In this document: piece after piece, positions 42,303 through 52,926 of the stretch
Position numbering within the stretch: the stretch's first letter is position 1
How the letters are laid out: each line of letters begins with the position of its first letter
NCBI GenBank assembly: GCA_026993785.1
Contig: JALWRZ010000010.1
Location: 372,866-436,865, forward strand
Length of the DNA: 64,000 nt
Source of the DNA: DHVE2 group archaeon
Lineage (GTDB): Archaea > Thermoplasmatota > Thermoplasmata > Thermoplasmatales > Aciduliprofundaceae
Reading direction: 5' to 3'
Notes under the pieces: model-generated
Seen by the model: only the letters and a program-made list of their open reading frames with translations
The model's database searches: none
What the model was told of the DNA's origin: nothing
Program-made: the position numbers and the translations under genes

Positions 42303-44756
42303 GTGAGCATATTGGATACTGTGGCAGAAAAAAGAGAGACGGGAATATATGAGGAGATGAAAAAGAGGAGGGATGCCGTAAGGCCCATAAATGATAGGAT
42401 TGCAAGACTGAGAGAGGAGTGTGTGAATTCTGAAGTTCGTATCTCGGTGGAGAGAGCTAAACTCATAACAGAATTTTATAAAAGCGGGATGGCAAAGGGC
42501 AAATCTATCTCGGTGCAGCGTGCTCTTGCTTTCAAATATCTTATGGAGCATGTGAGTTTGCCTGTGGAAGAAGGACAGCTTATTGTGGGAATCCGCGGGA
42601 CAGGAGTTAAGGAAGTTCCCACATATCCCGAAATAACGGTGCATAGCATTGAGGATTTGGAAATTCTCGATACCCGAGAGAACATGCCCTACAGGGTGGA
42701 TGATGAGACTCGCAGAATATACGAGGAGGAGATTATCCCATTCTGGAAAGGCCACTCAATGAGAGATATAATCTTTGAAAATCTTCCCCAGGAATGGAAG
42801 GACGCCTACGAAGCTGGAGTTTGGACGGAGTTCATGGAGCAGCGTGCTCCGGGACATACTGCAGGAGGGGAGAGAGTTTTCAAAATGGGGCTTCTCGATA
42901 TAAAAAGGGAAATAAAGAAAAAGATGCAGGAGATTGAGCCCTGGGATCCGGAATATTATGAGAAAATAGAGGAACTCAAAGCCATGGATATTGTGGCCGA
43001 TGCCCTGATGATTTATGCAAGGAGATACGCAGAAAAGCTTGAGAATATGGCGGAGGAAGAGAAGGATGAGAGAAGAAAAGAAGAACTTTTGAGGATGGCA
43101 GAGATATGCAGGTGGGTTCCTGCCCATGCGCCCAGAACATTCTGGGAAGCTCTGCAGCATTACTGGTTCATTCATGTGGGTGTTACATACGAGACCAATC
43201 CCTGGGACTCCTTCAATCCTGGAAGAATAGATCAGCATCTTTATCCCTTCTACAGTAAAGACGTGAAAGAGGGGCGATTAACTCGAGAGAAGGCAAAGGA
43301 GCTTCTGCAGGCATTCTGGCTCAAATTCAATAATCAACCTGCGGTGCCCAAGGTAGGTGTTACAGCGGAGGAGAGCTTCACTTACAACGATTTCTCCAAG
43401 CTCAACGTTGGCGGGTTGAAGGTGGATGGCTCCGATGGGGTAAATGAGCTATCTTACCTCATTCTGGAAGTTCTGGATGAGATGAGAACCCTGCAGCCAA
43501 ACACAGCGGTTCTGATAAGCGATAAAAATCCGGATGAATTCTTAATCCGTGCTTTAAAAGTAGTCGCTCCCGGGTTCGGAGAGCCGCCCTTTTTCAATTT
43601 CGATCGGGTAGTGCTTCGCATGCTCAGACAGGGTAAGAGCCTTGAGGATGCAAGGACCTCGGGGGTGAGTGGATGCGTAGAAACCGGTGCCTTTGGCAAG
43701 GAATCTTATATTCTCACAGGCTACTTCAACCTACCCAAGATTCTAGAGATAACGCTAAATAACGGCTACGATCCGCGGACAGGCAAAAAGGTAGGTATTG
43801 AAACTGGAGATCCGAGAAATTTCAAGAGCTTTGAAGAGCTCTGGAGCGCGTTCGTTGCCCAGGTAAAATATTTTATGGATATAAAAATGCGGGGCAACGA
43901 TATGATAGAGGCTTTGTATGCAAAGCAGCTTCCCGTACCGTTTCTTTCCCTCTGGATTGAAGATTGCGTGAAGAATGCAAAAGATTACAATGCAGGAGGT
44001 GCAAGATACAATACGCAGTATATACAGGTCGTAGGGTTAGGAACTCTCGCGGATAGCCTCACAGCCCTGAAATATCATGTATTTGACAGGAAAACGGTGA
44101 GCATGGAAGAGTTTCTGGATGCGCTCAAAAACGATTTCGAGGGAAAGTATGAGATTCTGAGACAGATTTTGATAAATCGCACTCCCAAATTTGGAAATGA
44201 TGACGATTATGTGGATGATATCGCTAAGAGAATAGTGGATACCATGGTGGAAATCATAGAGAGCTATCCTCCATCTCCTGTGCGAAGGGCATCTAAAAGG
44301 GCCTACTTCCTGCCCACCACCGTGCATGTGTATTTCGGCAAGGTCACAGGTGCAACACCGGACGGAAGAAAGGCAGGGGTTCCTGTATCCGAGGGAGTAT
44401 CTCCGGTGCAAGGCATGGACAGGAAGGGTATAGCGGCAGTTTTCAGAAGCGTCGCTAAATGCGACTGGGATAAAACAGGAGGAGCGTTGCTCAATCAGAA
44501 ACTCACCCCGGATCTCTTGAGCAACGAGGAAAATCTCAAGAAGCTGGCCCATTTAATTCGCGGCTTCTTCAGAGCCGGTGGCCATCATGTGCAGTTCAAC
44601 GTGGTGAGCCGTGAATTGTTAGAAGAGGCACAGCAGAAACCCAAAGAATTCGAGGACCTTATGGTTCGCGTTGCGGGCTACAGCGATTACTTCGTAAATC
44701 TTCCCAAGGGCCTGCAGGATGAGATAATTGAGAGAACCGAGCAGAAAGAGGTATAA
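42303..44756 (+). CDS. hypD: glycyl radical enzyme, probable trans-4-hydroxy-L-proline dehydratase
   Basis: 817 residues of the PFL-like glycyl radical family. The radical site is G792 in RVAGYSDYFVNL near the C-terminus and the thiyl Cys is C458 in GCVETGAFGKE. With an offset of 24-27, residues match the catalytic set I recall for Clostridioides difficile HypD (H160, D278, S334, F340, C434, E436, Y450, T645, G765): H185, D302, S358, F364, C458, E460, Y474, T672, G792. HypD dehydrates hydroxyproline to pyrroline-5-carboxylate. The start is GTG 42303 or TTG 42312 (GGTGA just before it). Its activase follows. Confidence 0.85.
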   Translation: MSILDTVAEKRETGIYEEMKKRRDAVRPINDRIARLREECVNSEVRISVERAKLITEFYKSGMAKGKSISVQRALAFKYLMEHVSLPVEEGQLIVGIRGTGVKEVPTYPEITVHSIEDLEILDTRENMPYRVDDETRRIYEEEIIPFWKGHSMRDIIFENLPQEWKDAYEAGVWTEFMEQRAPGHTAGGERVFKMGLLDIKREIKKKMQEIEPWDPEYYEKIEELKAMDIVADALMIYARRYAEKLENMAEEEKDERRKEELLRMAEICRWVPAHAPRTFWEALQHYWFIHVGVTYETNPWDSFNPGRIDQHLYPFYSKDVKEGRLTREKAKELLQAFWLKFNNQPAVPKVGVTAEESFTYNDFSKLNVGGLKVDGSDGVNELSYLILEVLDEMRTLQPNTAVLISDKNPDEFLIRALKVVAPGFGEPPFFNFDRVVLRMLRQGKSLEDARTSGVSGCVETGAFGKESYILTGYFNLPKILEITLNNGYDPRTGKKVGIETGDPRNFKSFEELWSAFVAQVKYFMDIKMRGNDMIEALYAKQLPVPFLSLWIEDCVKNAKDYNAGGARYNTQYIQVVGLGTLADSLTALKYHVFDRKTVSMEEFLDALKNDFEGKYEILRQILINRTPKFGNDDDYVDDIAKRIVDTMVEIIESYPPSPVRRASKRAYFLPTTVHVYFGKVTGATPDGRKAGVPVSEGVSPVQGMDRKGIAAVFRSVAKCDWDKTGGALLNQKLTPDLLSNEENLKKLAHLIRGFFRAGGHHVQFNVVSRELLEEAQQKPKEFEDLMVRVAGYSDYFVNLPKGLQDEIIERTEQKEV

Positions 44757-44759
44757 TTG

Positions 44760-45677
44760 ATGCGTGGACTCATATTCGATCTCAAAAGATTCGCAATTCA
44801 CGACGGACCGGGAATAAGAACTACCGTATTTATGAAGGGTTGTCCTCTAAGATGTATATGGTGCCATAACCCTGAGGGAATAAGCTCAAAGCCCCAGATA
44901 ATGTATTTCGAGTACAAATGCATTCACTGCTATACCTGCGTAAATGTATGTCCCCAAAAGGCAGTTTATTTTGACGAGCGAGGGATGCAGAGGATAAAGA
45001 GGGATCTGTGCACAGTGGAGCAGGGCTGCCGAATATGCGGTGATATGTGTCCCACCACAGCCACAAAAATAGTGGGAAGATACATAACCGTGGGGGAGCT
45101 CATCCAGGAAGTTATGAAGGATGCAAATCTCTATGAGGATTCAGGAGGGGGTGTAACCTTCTCTGGAGGCGAGCCTCTTTTCCAGCCGCAGTTTCTAATG
45201 GAAGCTCTCAAATCTCTTCGAAGGAGATACGTCCATGTGGCTCTGGATACCTCAGGATACGCACCAACAGAGGTGCTAAAGGCTGTAGAGCCTTTGGTAA
45301 ATCTATTTCTCTATGATCTCAAACTTTTTGATGAGGAGGAGCACAAGAAATACACTGGCATGGGAAATAAAGTAATAAAGAAAAATCTCAAATTTTTGGT
45401 GGAGATGGGGAGAGCCAAGGACATTTATCTTCGCTTTCCAGTTATTCCAAGAATAACGGATACCTCCAGTAATGTGGATGGGTGGGCTAAATTTCTTCAG
45501 CAACTCGGGAAATTGGAGAGGATACATCTCCTCCCCTTCCATGATGTTAGCGAGAAGTACAGGAGATTGGGAATGGAGTATCTTATGCCTACAAGAAAGG
45601 CACCTTCCGAGGAAAAGATGAAGGAGATTGCGGAGAGATTCGAGGAAATTGGTCTGGAAGTCGTGAGGGGAGGATAG
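44760..45677 (+). CDS. glycyl radical enzyme activase (radical SAM)
   Basis: 305 residues. The radical SAM motif C28-x3-C32-x2-C35 (GCPLRCIWC) follows the DGPGIRTTVFMKGC signature of activases. An inserted ferredoxin-like domain has CIHCYTCVNVCPQKAV and CRICGDMCPTTA, giving two extra [4Fe-4S] clusters, as in dehydratase activases but not in PFL activase. It abstracts H from G792 of the neighbouring enzyme under anoxic conditions. It begins 3 bases after the enzyme gene. Confidence 0.94.
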   Translation: MRGLIFDLKRFAIHDGPGIRTTVFMKGCPLRCIWCHNPEGISSKPQIMYFEYKCIHCYTCVNVCPQKAVYFDERGMQRIKRDLCTVEQGCRICGDMCPTTATKIVGRYITVGELIQEVMKDANLYEDSGGGVTFSGGEPLFQPQFLMEALKSLRRRYVHVALDTSGYAPTEVLKAVEPLVNLFLYDLKLFDEEEHKKYTGMGNKVIKKNLKFLVEMGRAKDIYLRFPVIPRITDTSSNVDGWAKFLQQLGKLERIHLLPFHDVSEKYRRLGMEYLMPTRKAPSEEKMKEIAERFEEIGLEVVRGG

Positions 45678-45679
45678 AA

Positions 45680-46234
45680 GTGGAAAAGGAAGAAATTCTG
45701 AGAAAAATTGCGGATATGGAATATCAATTCTTTTCAAAAATAAATGCCGCGAATCCCGAATGCAAGAGAGAAAGCACATTTAAATTTATGAGAATTGCAA
45801 GATTTTATCCCCTATCCGAGGATACTCTCCTTTCCTATCTAGAGGATTTGGAAAAGGCTTCACGAAGGGATAAGAATCCGCTCTGGGAGAAATATGCCTG
45901 CATGGAAGGAAGAATATCCGTAGGAGATGAAGAAAAGCGGGGAATTATTAATAAAATTGTGGAAGTTGAGAAGAGATGGGTGGAGGAGCTACATAGAAAA
46001 TATCCCCATGTGATAGAATTGAAGGAAGATTTCTCGAAATATCTTGGCTGCGAACTTGCAACATTCTCAATTTCAACACTTAAAAAATATCTGAATGATT
46101 TGCAACTTGCCCTCAAAAAGGGAAGAAACCTGGCCTATGAAAGCTATCAATACACCTTTTCGCATCTGGGCTATCACTCCTTAGAGGAAGTGGAAAATAA
46201 GATGAAGAAAAAAGCGCATTCAGAAATTAATTAA
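45680..46234 (+). CDS. DUF4125 family protein (glycyl radical enzyme neighbour)
   Basis: 184 residues made of two similar units: FMRIARFYPLSEDTLLSYLEDLEKA...NPLWEKYACMEG and LGCELATFSISTLKKYLNDLQLAL...RNLAYESYQYTF. This matches DUF4125, a family I associate with glycyl radical enzyme loci in anaerobes; the function is unknown. GTG start at 45680 with GGGGAGGA seven bases upstream; only 2 bases separate it from the activase gene, so it is the third gene of the operon. Confidence 0.75.
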   Translation: MEKEEILRKIADMEYQFFSKINAANPECKRESTFKFMRIARFYPLSEDTLLSYLEDLEKASRRDKNPLWEKYACMEGRISVGDEEKRGIINKIVEVEKRWVEELHRKYPHVIELKEDFSKYLGCELATFSISTLKKYLNDLQLALKKGRNLAYESYQYTFSHLGYHSLEEVENKMKKKAHSEIN

Positions 46235-46256
46235 TATCAAATTTCATTCTCATTTC

Positions 46257-46763
46257 GTGGAGGAAATTCGTCTTTACATTCTGCACCTCAACCAGGACGA
46301 TCCAAAGAAATGCACCGCCAAGAAACTGGCCAGATTTAATTATGCAAAGCTCACTTCCCAGAGTTTTCGTCTTCCTCGAGGGAGCATAATTCTCTCCCCC
46401 TATACCCAGAGGGTCCTCTCTCCCAGAGATAGACGCACTGCCGAAAGACAAGGTATAACTGCAGTGGATTGCTCATGGAAAAATGCTCGGGAGGTATTCT
46501 ATCATCTCAGGGGCAATTTTCGCCGATTACCCTATCTTGTGGCCGTGAATCCCACAAACTTTGGACATCCTTGGCAGCTGAGTAGCGCGGAGGCACTTGC
46601 TGCAGCTCTTTACATCATAGGCTATAAGGATCAGGCTGAGAAGATAATGGGAATATTCAAATGGGGTCCAAACTTCCTTGTGGTTAACAAAGAACCGCTT
46701 GAGGCCTATTCACAGGCAAAAAGCTGGGAGGAGATTCTGGAGATTGAGAGGGAATTCATGTGA
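46257..46763 (+). CDS. tsr3: rRNA aminocarboxypropyltransferase Tsr3
   Basis: 168 residues. It starts IRLYILHLNQDDPKKCTAKKL, then LSPRDRRTAERQGITAVDCSW and YLVAVNPTNFGHPWQLSSAEALAAALYIIG, the Tsr3 core binding SAM. It adds the acp group to a small-subunit rRNA pseudouridine or uridine near the P site. The start is GTG at 46257; a TATA-like TTAATATCAAAT about 20-30 bases before it suits a leaderless mRNA. Confidence 0.9.
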   Translation: MEEIRLYILHLNQDDPKKCTAKKLARFNYAKLTSQSFRLPRGSIILSPYTQRVLSPRDRRTAERQGITAVDCSWKNAREVFYHLRGNFRRLPYLVAVNPTNFGHPWQLSSAEALAAALYIIGYKDQAEKIMGIFKWGPNFLVVNKEPLEAYSQAKSWEEILEIEREFM

Positions 46764-46800
46764 TTCAAAAATTTAAATACACGCCATTTTTAACTCAAAT

Positions 46801-47507
46801 TTGAGTAATAAACGACATCTTTTTAATGGGGAAGGAAATGGAAGGGACGTGATAGATGAGGCCATAGAAGCGCTTAAAAGGGGAGAATTCGTGTTTCTCT
46901 TTGATTCGGAAGGAAGAGAGCGGGAGACAGATATGGTAATAGCGTCTCAATTTATAACTCCGGAAAAGATAAGGTTTATGAGAAAGGAGGGAGGAGGATT
47001 AATCTGTGCAACTCTTCCCAAGAGATACGCGGATAAAATAGGGCTTCCTTATCTTCATGAGATATTTCAAAGCAGCGGCTTTGAAATTTTCAAGTACCTT
47101 GCTCCTAAGGTAAGATATGATAAGCTTCCTTCTTTCTCTGTGACCATAAATCATCGGGACAACTTTACCGGTATTCCCGATAGGGATAGAGCAAAAACGA
47201 TCAAAGAGCTTGCCAACTTTCTTGGAAGAGTGGAGGAGATGGAGAATCCTATGGAGGAGTTTGGCAAGGAGTTTATCTCCCCTGGCCATGTGCATCTTCT
47301 GATATCCGCAGGATTGGAGAGAAGGATGGGTCATACGGAACTTTCAACCTGGCTGGTGGAAAAGGCAGGACTTATACCATCTGCAACCATTGTGGAAATA
47401 TTGGGCGACGATGGCAATTCTCTTTCCAAGGAAGAGGCCCGAGAATTTGCAGATAGAGCGGGGGTAATATTTTTGGAGGGGAAAGATATCCTGGATGCGT
47501 GGTCAAA

Positions 47508-47514
<7 letters not shown>
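46801..47514 (+). CDS. ribB: 3,4-dihydroxy-2-butanone 4-phosphate synthase
   Basis: Up to 237 residues. DSEGRERETDMVIASQFITPEKIRFMRKEGGGLIC holds the acidic metal-binding loop, and SPGHVHLLISA plus GHTEL the remaining active-site residues. It forms the four-carbon unit of riboflavin. The TTG at 46801 lies about 20-33 bases after TTTAAATACAC (leaderless); homologues start nearer a GTG at 46849 (preceded by GGAAGGGAC), which would shorten it by 16 residues. First gene of the operon ribB-ribL-ribC-ribH. Confidence 0.93.
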
Positions 47515-48423
<909 letters not shown>

Positions 48424-48435
48424 GAGGTGATAAAA

Positions 48436-48852
48436 ATGGATGAGATAAATCTGGGTATAGTGGTGAGTGAGTACAACTACGATATAACCATGATGATGCT
48501 TGAGCGTGCCAAGGAGCATGCCCAATTTTTGGGCGCCAATGTAAAATATGTACTAAAGGCACCAGGAGCCTTTGATATACCACTTCTTGTGAGAAAGCTC
48601 CTGGAAAAGGAAGATATTCATGCGGTGGTCACCCTGGGCGCTGTTATAGAAGGCGAAACCGAGCATGATGAGATAGTAATGCAGAATGCCGCCAGGAAGA
48701 TAGAGGACCTGAGCGTGGAGTATGAAAAGCCAGTGACCCTTGGAATCTCCGGACCTGGTGAATCTAGGCTTCAGGCAGAGGCAAGGATAGAAAAGGCAAG
48801 AGATGCTGTGGAAGCAGCTGTTAAGCTTGTGCGTAGGCTCAGGGAGCTTTGA
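48436..48852 (+). CDS. ribH: 6,7-dimethyl-8-ribityllumazine synthase
   Basis: 138 residues. [24 protein letters not shown] and [15 protein letters not shown] are the phosphate- and substrate-binding motifs of lumazine synthase. GGAGGTGA lies before ATG 48436, which decides the start over a GTG at 48427 within that site. Last gene of the riboflavin operon. Confidence 0.95.
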   Translation: MDEINLGIVVSEYNYDITMMMLERAKEHAQFLGANVKYVLKAPGAFDIPLLVRKLLEKEDIHAVVTLGAVIEGETEHDEIVMQNAARKIEDLSVEYEKPVTLGISGPGESRLQAEARIEKARDAVEAAVKLVRRLREL

Positions 48853-48897
48853 TGAGAAAAAGTTAAATACTTTCCAGAATATTTCTTCTCGAGGCCT

Positions 48898-49179
48898 ATG
48901 GAGCTTTCAAAAATCGAAGAAATTGAGAGAATAATGGAAGAATGGGATGGCAAGGTGGCAGTTGATACGTATCATCTTGAAGAAAGCTCTGGATTCGTAG
49001 TTTTCTCCCTCGTAAAAGAAGATAGATTGCTTAATGCTCTGAGCTTCCAGGGGAATAGGGATGAGGTGATTTTTCTTCTACGCGAGATACTTCCAAGAAA
49101 GCGGGAGAAAATAGTGGATACCCAATGGGAGGACGTGAAAAAAATAGGAAGGCTCATTGGAGAATACCCATCTCAGTGA
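48898..49179 (+). CDS. uncharacterised 93-residue protein
   Basis: A small soluble alpha/beta protein ([48 protein letters not shown]...) that I do not recognise. AAAAGTTAAATAC at about 48858-48870 is a TATA box 28-40 bases upstream. Its last 26 bases overlap top6A, a pattern common to real convergent genes here. Base composition is like that of its neighbours. Confidence 0.65.
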   Translation: MELSKIEEIERIMEEWDGKVAVDTYHLEESSGFVVFSLVKEDRLLNALSFQGNRDEVIFLLREILPRKREKIVDTQWEDVKKIGRLIGEYPSQ

Positions 49180-50242
49180 GCTTCTCGGGAAGATAGGTGT
49201 CCGTCACATAATCCAGGCCATACTTGGCCAAGCTCTGCTGCTCTGCCTTCTTACCTATTTTCAGCATTAGGTTTATCTCCTCGTGCCAGAAGGGTGTGTT
49301 GAACCTAGGGTCCTTAAGCTCCGCCTGAAGCGCGGCAATATCCCTGTCGTTTAGCTTGTCTGTGGGAAGCTCGTAATTCACTATATCGCTGGCAGTTATG
49401 CCCACGAACTCCGCGGTTGGCGTAGCTAGATACTCGCTTATATGCGCTGTCTTTATTGCGCCGTATGCTATGGAAGCGAAGATTCTGAAGGACCATGGGT
49501 CTCCATCGGTGAATATCACCACAGGCAATCCCAGCTCTTCGTTCAGTCTTTTAAGCAATCTCCTTGTGCTCCTTGCAGGCTGGCCCTTTATGTGCACCAG
49601 AATAGCGCGGGCCTTCTCGTCAAAGCCGTTCTCCACAAGGCGATCGAACATACCACCGGTTTCTATGCCCATAACAAAATCGGCATCCACGTCCACAAAT
49701 CTAAGTTTGTCCTTCTCCACATTGTATGGGATGAGATAGCCGCTGTCACCTACATCGTCACGGCAGTTAATGCGTCTGGGCTGTCCCTTTCTGTTGATCT
49801 CCTCTATGGTAATGTTTCCTATCACGCTCGCTCCGTCTTCCTCGGGTCTTAATCTGAAATCCTCACGGAGATGCCCTGTGATTACCTCGAGATCCTCAGC
49901 AAGCTTGTTGCTCTCATCCTGGGAATGGAACTTGGCGAGACCCCAGCCTTCGGAAATGTAGTACATTTCCCTTAGCGTGGACGATTTCCTGTCTCGAATC
50001 ATCTCCTTTATGAATTCCATAACATAAAGGGTGCGGAGAAGCATGTACGCGCCGTCCAGCTTCTTTGCACTTCTAGTTATCTTTGCATCTCCATATTTCC
50101 AGACACCATATTCGTTGTTGAATATTATGTTGTTTCTCGTCCTCGCCGCAAGCTTCATCTTGGGTATCTCTCCTCTTTTAAGATCCTCATATATCTCCTC
50201 CGCAAGCCTGTAGAGCTTTTCTAGTGCTTCATCGCTATTCAT
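49154..50242 (-). CDS. top6A: DNA topoisomerase VI subunit A
   Basis: 362 residues, Spo11-like. The catalytic Tyr is in [11 protein letters not shown], and the Toprim acidic residues are in [13 protein letters not shown]. It cleaves both DNA strands. ATG 50242 ([10 protein letters not shown]) has GGAGGGTG upstream and lies 8 bases inside the end of top6B; the frame is open 30 codons further but that part is the antisense of the top6B acidic tail. Confidence 0.96.
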   Translation of the reverse strand: MNSDEALEKLYRLAEEIYEDLKRGEIPKMKLAARTRNNIIFNNEYGVWKYGDAKITRSAKKLDGAYMLLRTLYVMEFIKEMIRDRKSSTLREMYYISEGWGLAKFHSQDESNKLAEDLEVITGHLREDFRLRPEEDGASVIGNITIEEINRKGQPRRINCRDDVGDSGYLIPYNVEKDKLRFVDVDADFVMGIETGGMFDRLVENGFDEKARAILVHIKGQPARSTRRLLKRLNEELGLPVVIFTDGDPWSFRIFASIAYGAIKTAHISEYLATPTAEFVGITASDIVNYELPTDKLNDRDIAALQAELKDPRFNTPFWHEEINLMLKIGKKAEQQSLAKYGLDYVTDTYLPEKLTEMGILQ

Positions 50243-52193
50243 CTTCAACACCCTCCAACTCATCCTCAATAATTTCTTGCTCCTCTTCTCCCACCTCCTT
50301 CGCCTCCTTTTCCAGTATTTCCTCCATAACATCCAGCCTTATGTTCCAGTCGCCTGGAAGCGGCTCTGCACCCACCACAACGGAGGGATTTATCCCTTCC
50401 ACATAGTAATTGGTTTCTCCATAGCCACTAACATCCCCCAGTCTGAAGTAGAAATGTTGGTATTGCAGGGGCTCTATTCTAACATCCCAAACCACATAAT
50501 CTTCCCCTGCAACTCCATCCGTTTCTATAAGCGTGCCCACAGGATAATCCCCGTAGAGCTTGAACTCCAGAGTCTTGGGCATGAAATTCGCCACCTTCAC
50601 ATTAACGCGAACCTCATTCTTTCCTGTCTTCTCCACATTTTCATCGATCCATACCACGTTCATAATTTTGGATATCACAGGCTCAAGGGGCGGCACTGGT
50701 TTCTCCACAATCTCCGCGCTCTTCTTCGCAATCTCCGGTAGAATCTTTGTGACCAGGAAGAATTTCTCGCTGAGCTTGCTCTTTCTTTCTTTTTTAATCA
50801 TAAACATCTTGAGCTGCCTGCCCAGTGATTTGAGGGCCAGCTCTATTTCCTCCCTTATCTCAGGAACATCCGCTATAGCCTCCTTGGCCTCTGAAGTGAA
50901 GGGTACCCTGGTGGATGCCACATGCACTAGAATTATGGCTGGGCCTACCGGTATTCCCTCGCCTCCTCTCTGCTCCAGACCATAGCGGCGCCAGTCCACG
51001 CTGCTAACCGCTTTGGTTATCACGCAAGCCCCCTGCTGATATAGAAGCGGCACCCTGTTGGCGAATCGAAGAATCTTAACCGGCTGATCCTTGGGAAGCT
51101 CACCACCATAAACGAGGCCTGCCTCCACTATAAACGGATTTCCACCGTAAACTTTAGGTTCTCTGGTTATGGGTCTTGCATAGAAACCCGGCTTGAGAGA
51201 GCCCAGAACATTTTTAAGTCCCTTCTTTATGAGATTCTCTCCAATAGGCGAGAGGCAATCTGTGGGTGGTGACATAAGCCTGACTTTATTGAACGCATCC
51301 ATCAATCTCTTTGCCTCTTCTATGGTGAGCTCCTGGGGCCTCATGTCCCCGTAAAGATAGGCCTTCTCGCATATCTCCTCCGCAATCTTGGGGCTCACTC
51401 TGCTAAACTCGGAGGTAAGGAAGGAAGTGAGCCTGTATGTCCTGGTGCTCCGGGCCATGTTTAGGAGCTGCCCCAGCTCTATGCCGTAGGGATGCGGTTT
51501 AATCTCTCTCGTTGGCTGCGGGAGCGTGTCGGTGGCCCTTTTAAAGACCACCTTTCTTCCATCTGGCTCAATTAAGGTGATCTGAGCATGAGGATTAACT
51601 ATGGCGGTCTGCTGTAGATACTCCAGCACGCTTTGCTTTCCCCTGGTGTATCTCGCCCTTATGGTGACCTCCACATGGGTTCCTTCCTCCCTGTCCCAGA
51701 TCAGCGGGGCCTCTTTTATCACCCTTGGCTCGTTCTTCTTGGTATCTATGGTGAGTATTACCTCGTAAGCCACATCCTCCTCCCTGATTTTGGAAATAAC
51801 CCTCGCGGGCTTTCCCGTGGTTAACTGACCATATAGGACAACGGCGCTTATCCCTATGCCCTGCTGTCCCCGGCTCTGCCTTATGGCATGGAACCTTGAG
51901 CCGTAGAGAAGCTTGCCGAATACCAGGGGTATGTTCTTCCTCACTATTCCCGGGCCATTGTCCTCCACGATTATGCGATACTCATCTTTGCCCACAGATT
52001 CTATCTTAACAAGAATATCCGGAAGTATTCTCGCCTCCTCACAGGCATCTAATGAGTTATCCACAGCCTCTTTAACACTCACCACCATGGCCTTGGTGAG
52101 CGAGTCAAAGCCCAGAATCTGCTTGTTTTTCTCGAAAAACTCCGCAATGCTTATCTCCCTTTGCTTTTTTGCCATTCTTTGTGCGATTCCCAT
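50235..52193 (-). CDS. top6B: DNA topoisomerase VI subunit B
   Basis: 652 residues. GHKL ATPase motifs [22 protein letters not shown] and [21 protein letters not shown], then the H2TH and transducer domains with the switch Lys region, and an acidic C-terminal tail. With Top6A it relaxes and decatenates DNA. GGGAGAGAT precedes the ATG, and TTTTAAATAAT near 52221-52232 is the TATA box. Thermoplasma proper lacks this enzyme, which argues for a DHVE2-like relative. Confidence 0.96.
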   Translation of the reverse strand: MGIAQRMAKKQREISIAEFFEKNKQILGFDSLTKAMVVSVKEAVDNSLDACEEARILPDILVKIESVGKDEYRIIVEDNGPGIVRKNIPLVFGKLLYGSRFHAIRQSRGQQGIGISAVVLYGQLTTGKPARVISKIREEDVAYEVILTIDTKKNEPRVIKEAPLIWDREEGTHVEVTIRARYTRGKQSVLEYLQQTAIVNPHAQITLIEPDGRKVVFKRATDTLPQPTREIKPHPYGIELGQLLNMARSTRTYRLTSFLTSEFSRVSPKIAEEICEKAYLYGDMRPQELTIEEAKRLMDAFNKVRLMSPPTDCLSPIGENLIKKGLKNVLGSLKPGFYARPITREPKVYGGNPFIVEAGLVYGGELPKDQPVKILRFANRVPLLYQQGACVITKAVSSVDWRRYGLEQRGGEGIPVGPAIILVHVASTRVPFTSEAKEAIADVPEIREEIELALKSLGRQLKMFMIKKERKSKLSEKFFLVTKILPEIAKKSAEIVEKPVPPLEPVISKIMNVVWIDENVEKTGKNEVRVNVKVANFMPKTLEFKLYGDYPVGTLIETDGVAGEDYVVWDVRIEPLQYQHFYFRLGDVSGYGETNYYVEGINPSVVVGAEPLPGDWNIRLDVMEEILEKEAKEVGEEEQEIIEDELEGVEDE

Positions 52194-52249
52194 ATCTCTC
52201 CCGATTATTGTAATGGCACGATTATTTAAAAATTATGCGAATCTACAAA

Positions 52250-52924
52250 TCACATAAAGTAAAGGATGGCCCATACTCCTAAGGGCACAATGAAGTTATC
52301 CACATCTCTGGGTGATATGGCTTCAAGGATTGTGGCTATCAGAGATGCTATTAGGCTCTTGAGGAAATAGGGGTTGTGAAAGAAAACCATGCCAAGGATA
52401 AGAGAACCGATGAGCGTGGCAAGGAAAACTCCCAGGGAGCCTTCCAGGCTCTTCTCCCTTCCTAGCAATTTGTAGCGGTGCTTTCCCCAGTACTTGCCAA
52501 CTATGGGCGCGATACCATCTCCAAAACCCACCGAGGCAATGGCGGCTACACCTGCAAAGCTCCTGTAGCCTAGGAATGTCAGGATTATGAGCATTAATGG
52601 AAAGAACATCACACCTAAAAGCAATTCCCTCGGGTTACCGGTCCTGGTCATGCTCTTTACTGTGGGATCCTCTTCATCCTTGGTAAGGGCTGTTAAAATC
52701 AAAAGAATGACCCATATGGCTGGAGTGGCCATAAATATATACTTTCCCCAGGGAGTTGTGTAGAAAAACCAGAAAATTACAAGGCCTCCTGCCCACATAT
52801 GCACGATCTTTCTCGACACATCCTGGGGAAGCCCCCGATCCACCGCGAAATTCATGAGGAAAACGATAAGAAAGGTGTATACCAATTCGGCAACGCCAAT
52901 ACCAATATCCATGAAAAGCCCCAT
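52250..52924 (-). CDS. dolichol/phytol kinase-like (SEC59/DGK1/VTE5) membrane protein
   Basis: 224 residues, about six membrane spans. Family signatures are RKIVHMWAGGL, SVGFGDGIAPIVGKYWGKHRY and REKSLEGSLGVFLATL. Members are CTP-dependent kinases of dolichol, phytol or diacylglycerol; substrate is not evident. GAGGGATAATT precedes the ATG, and it starts 2 bases behind the stop of an isopentenyl-phosphate-kinase-like gene, so the two kinases are co-transcribed. Confidence 0.85.
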   Translation of the reverse strand: MGLFMDIGIGVAELVYTFLIVFLMNFAVDRGLPQDVSRKIVHMWAGGLVIFWFFYTTPWGKYIFMATPAIWVILLILTALTKDEEDPTVKSMTRTGNPRELLLGVMFFPLMLIILTFLGYRSFAGVAAIASVGFGDGIAPIVGKYWGKHRYKLLGREKSLEGSLGVFLATLIGSLILGMVFFHNPYFLKSLIASLIATILEAISPRDVDNFIVPLGVWAILYFM

Positions 52925-52926
52925 AA

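Noticed and set aside
49154..50332. N-terminal extension of Top6A to 50332
   Set aside because: The extra 30 codons are the antisense of the acidic tail of Top6B; ATG 50242 has a good ribosome-binding site and fits the family.
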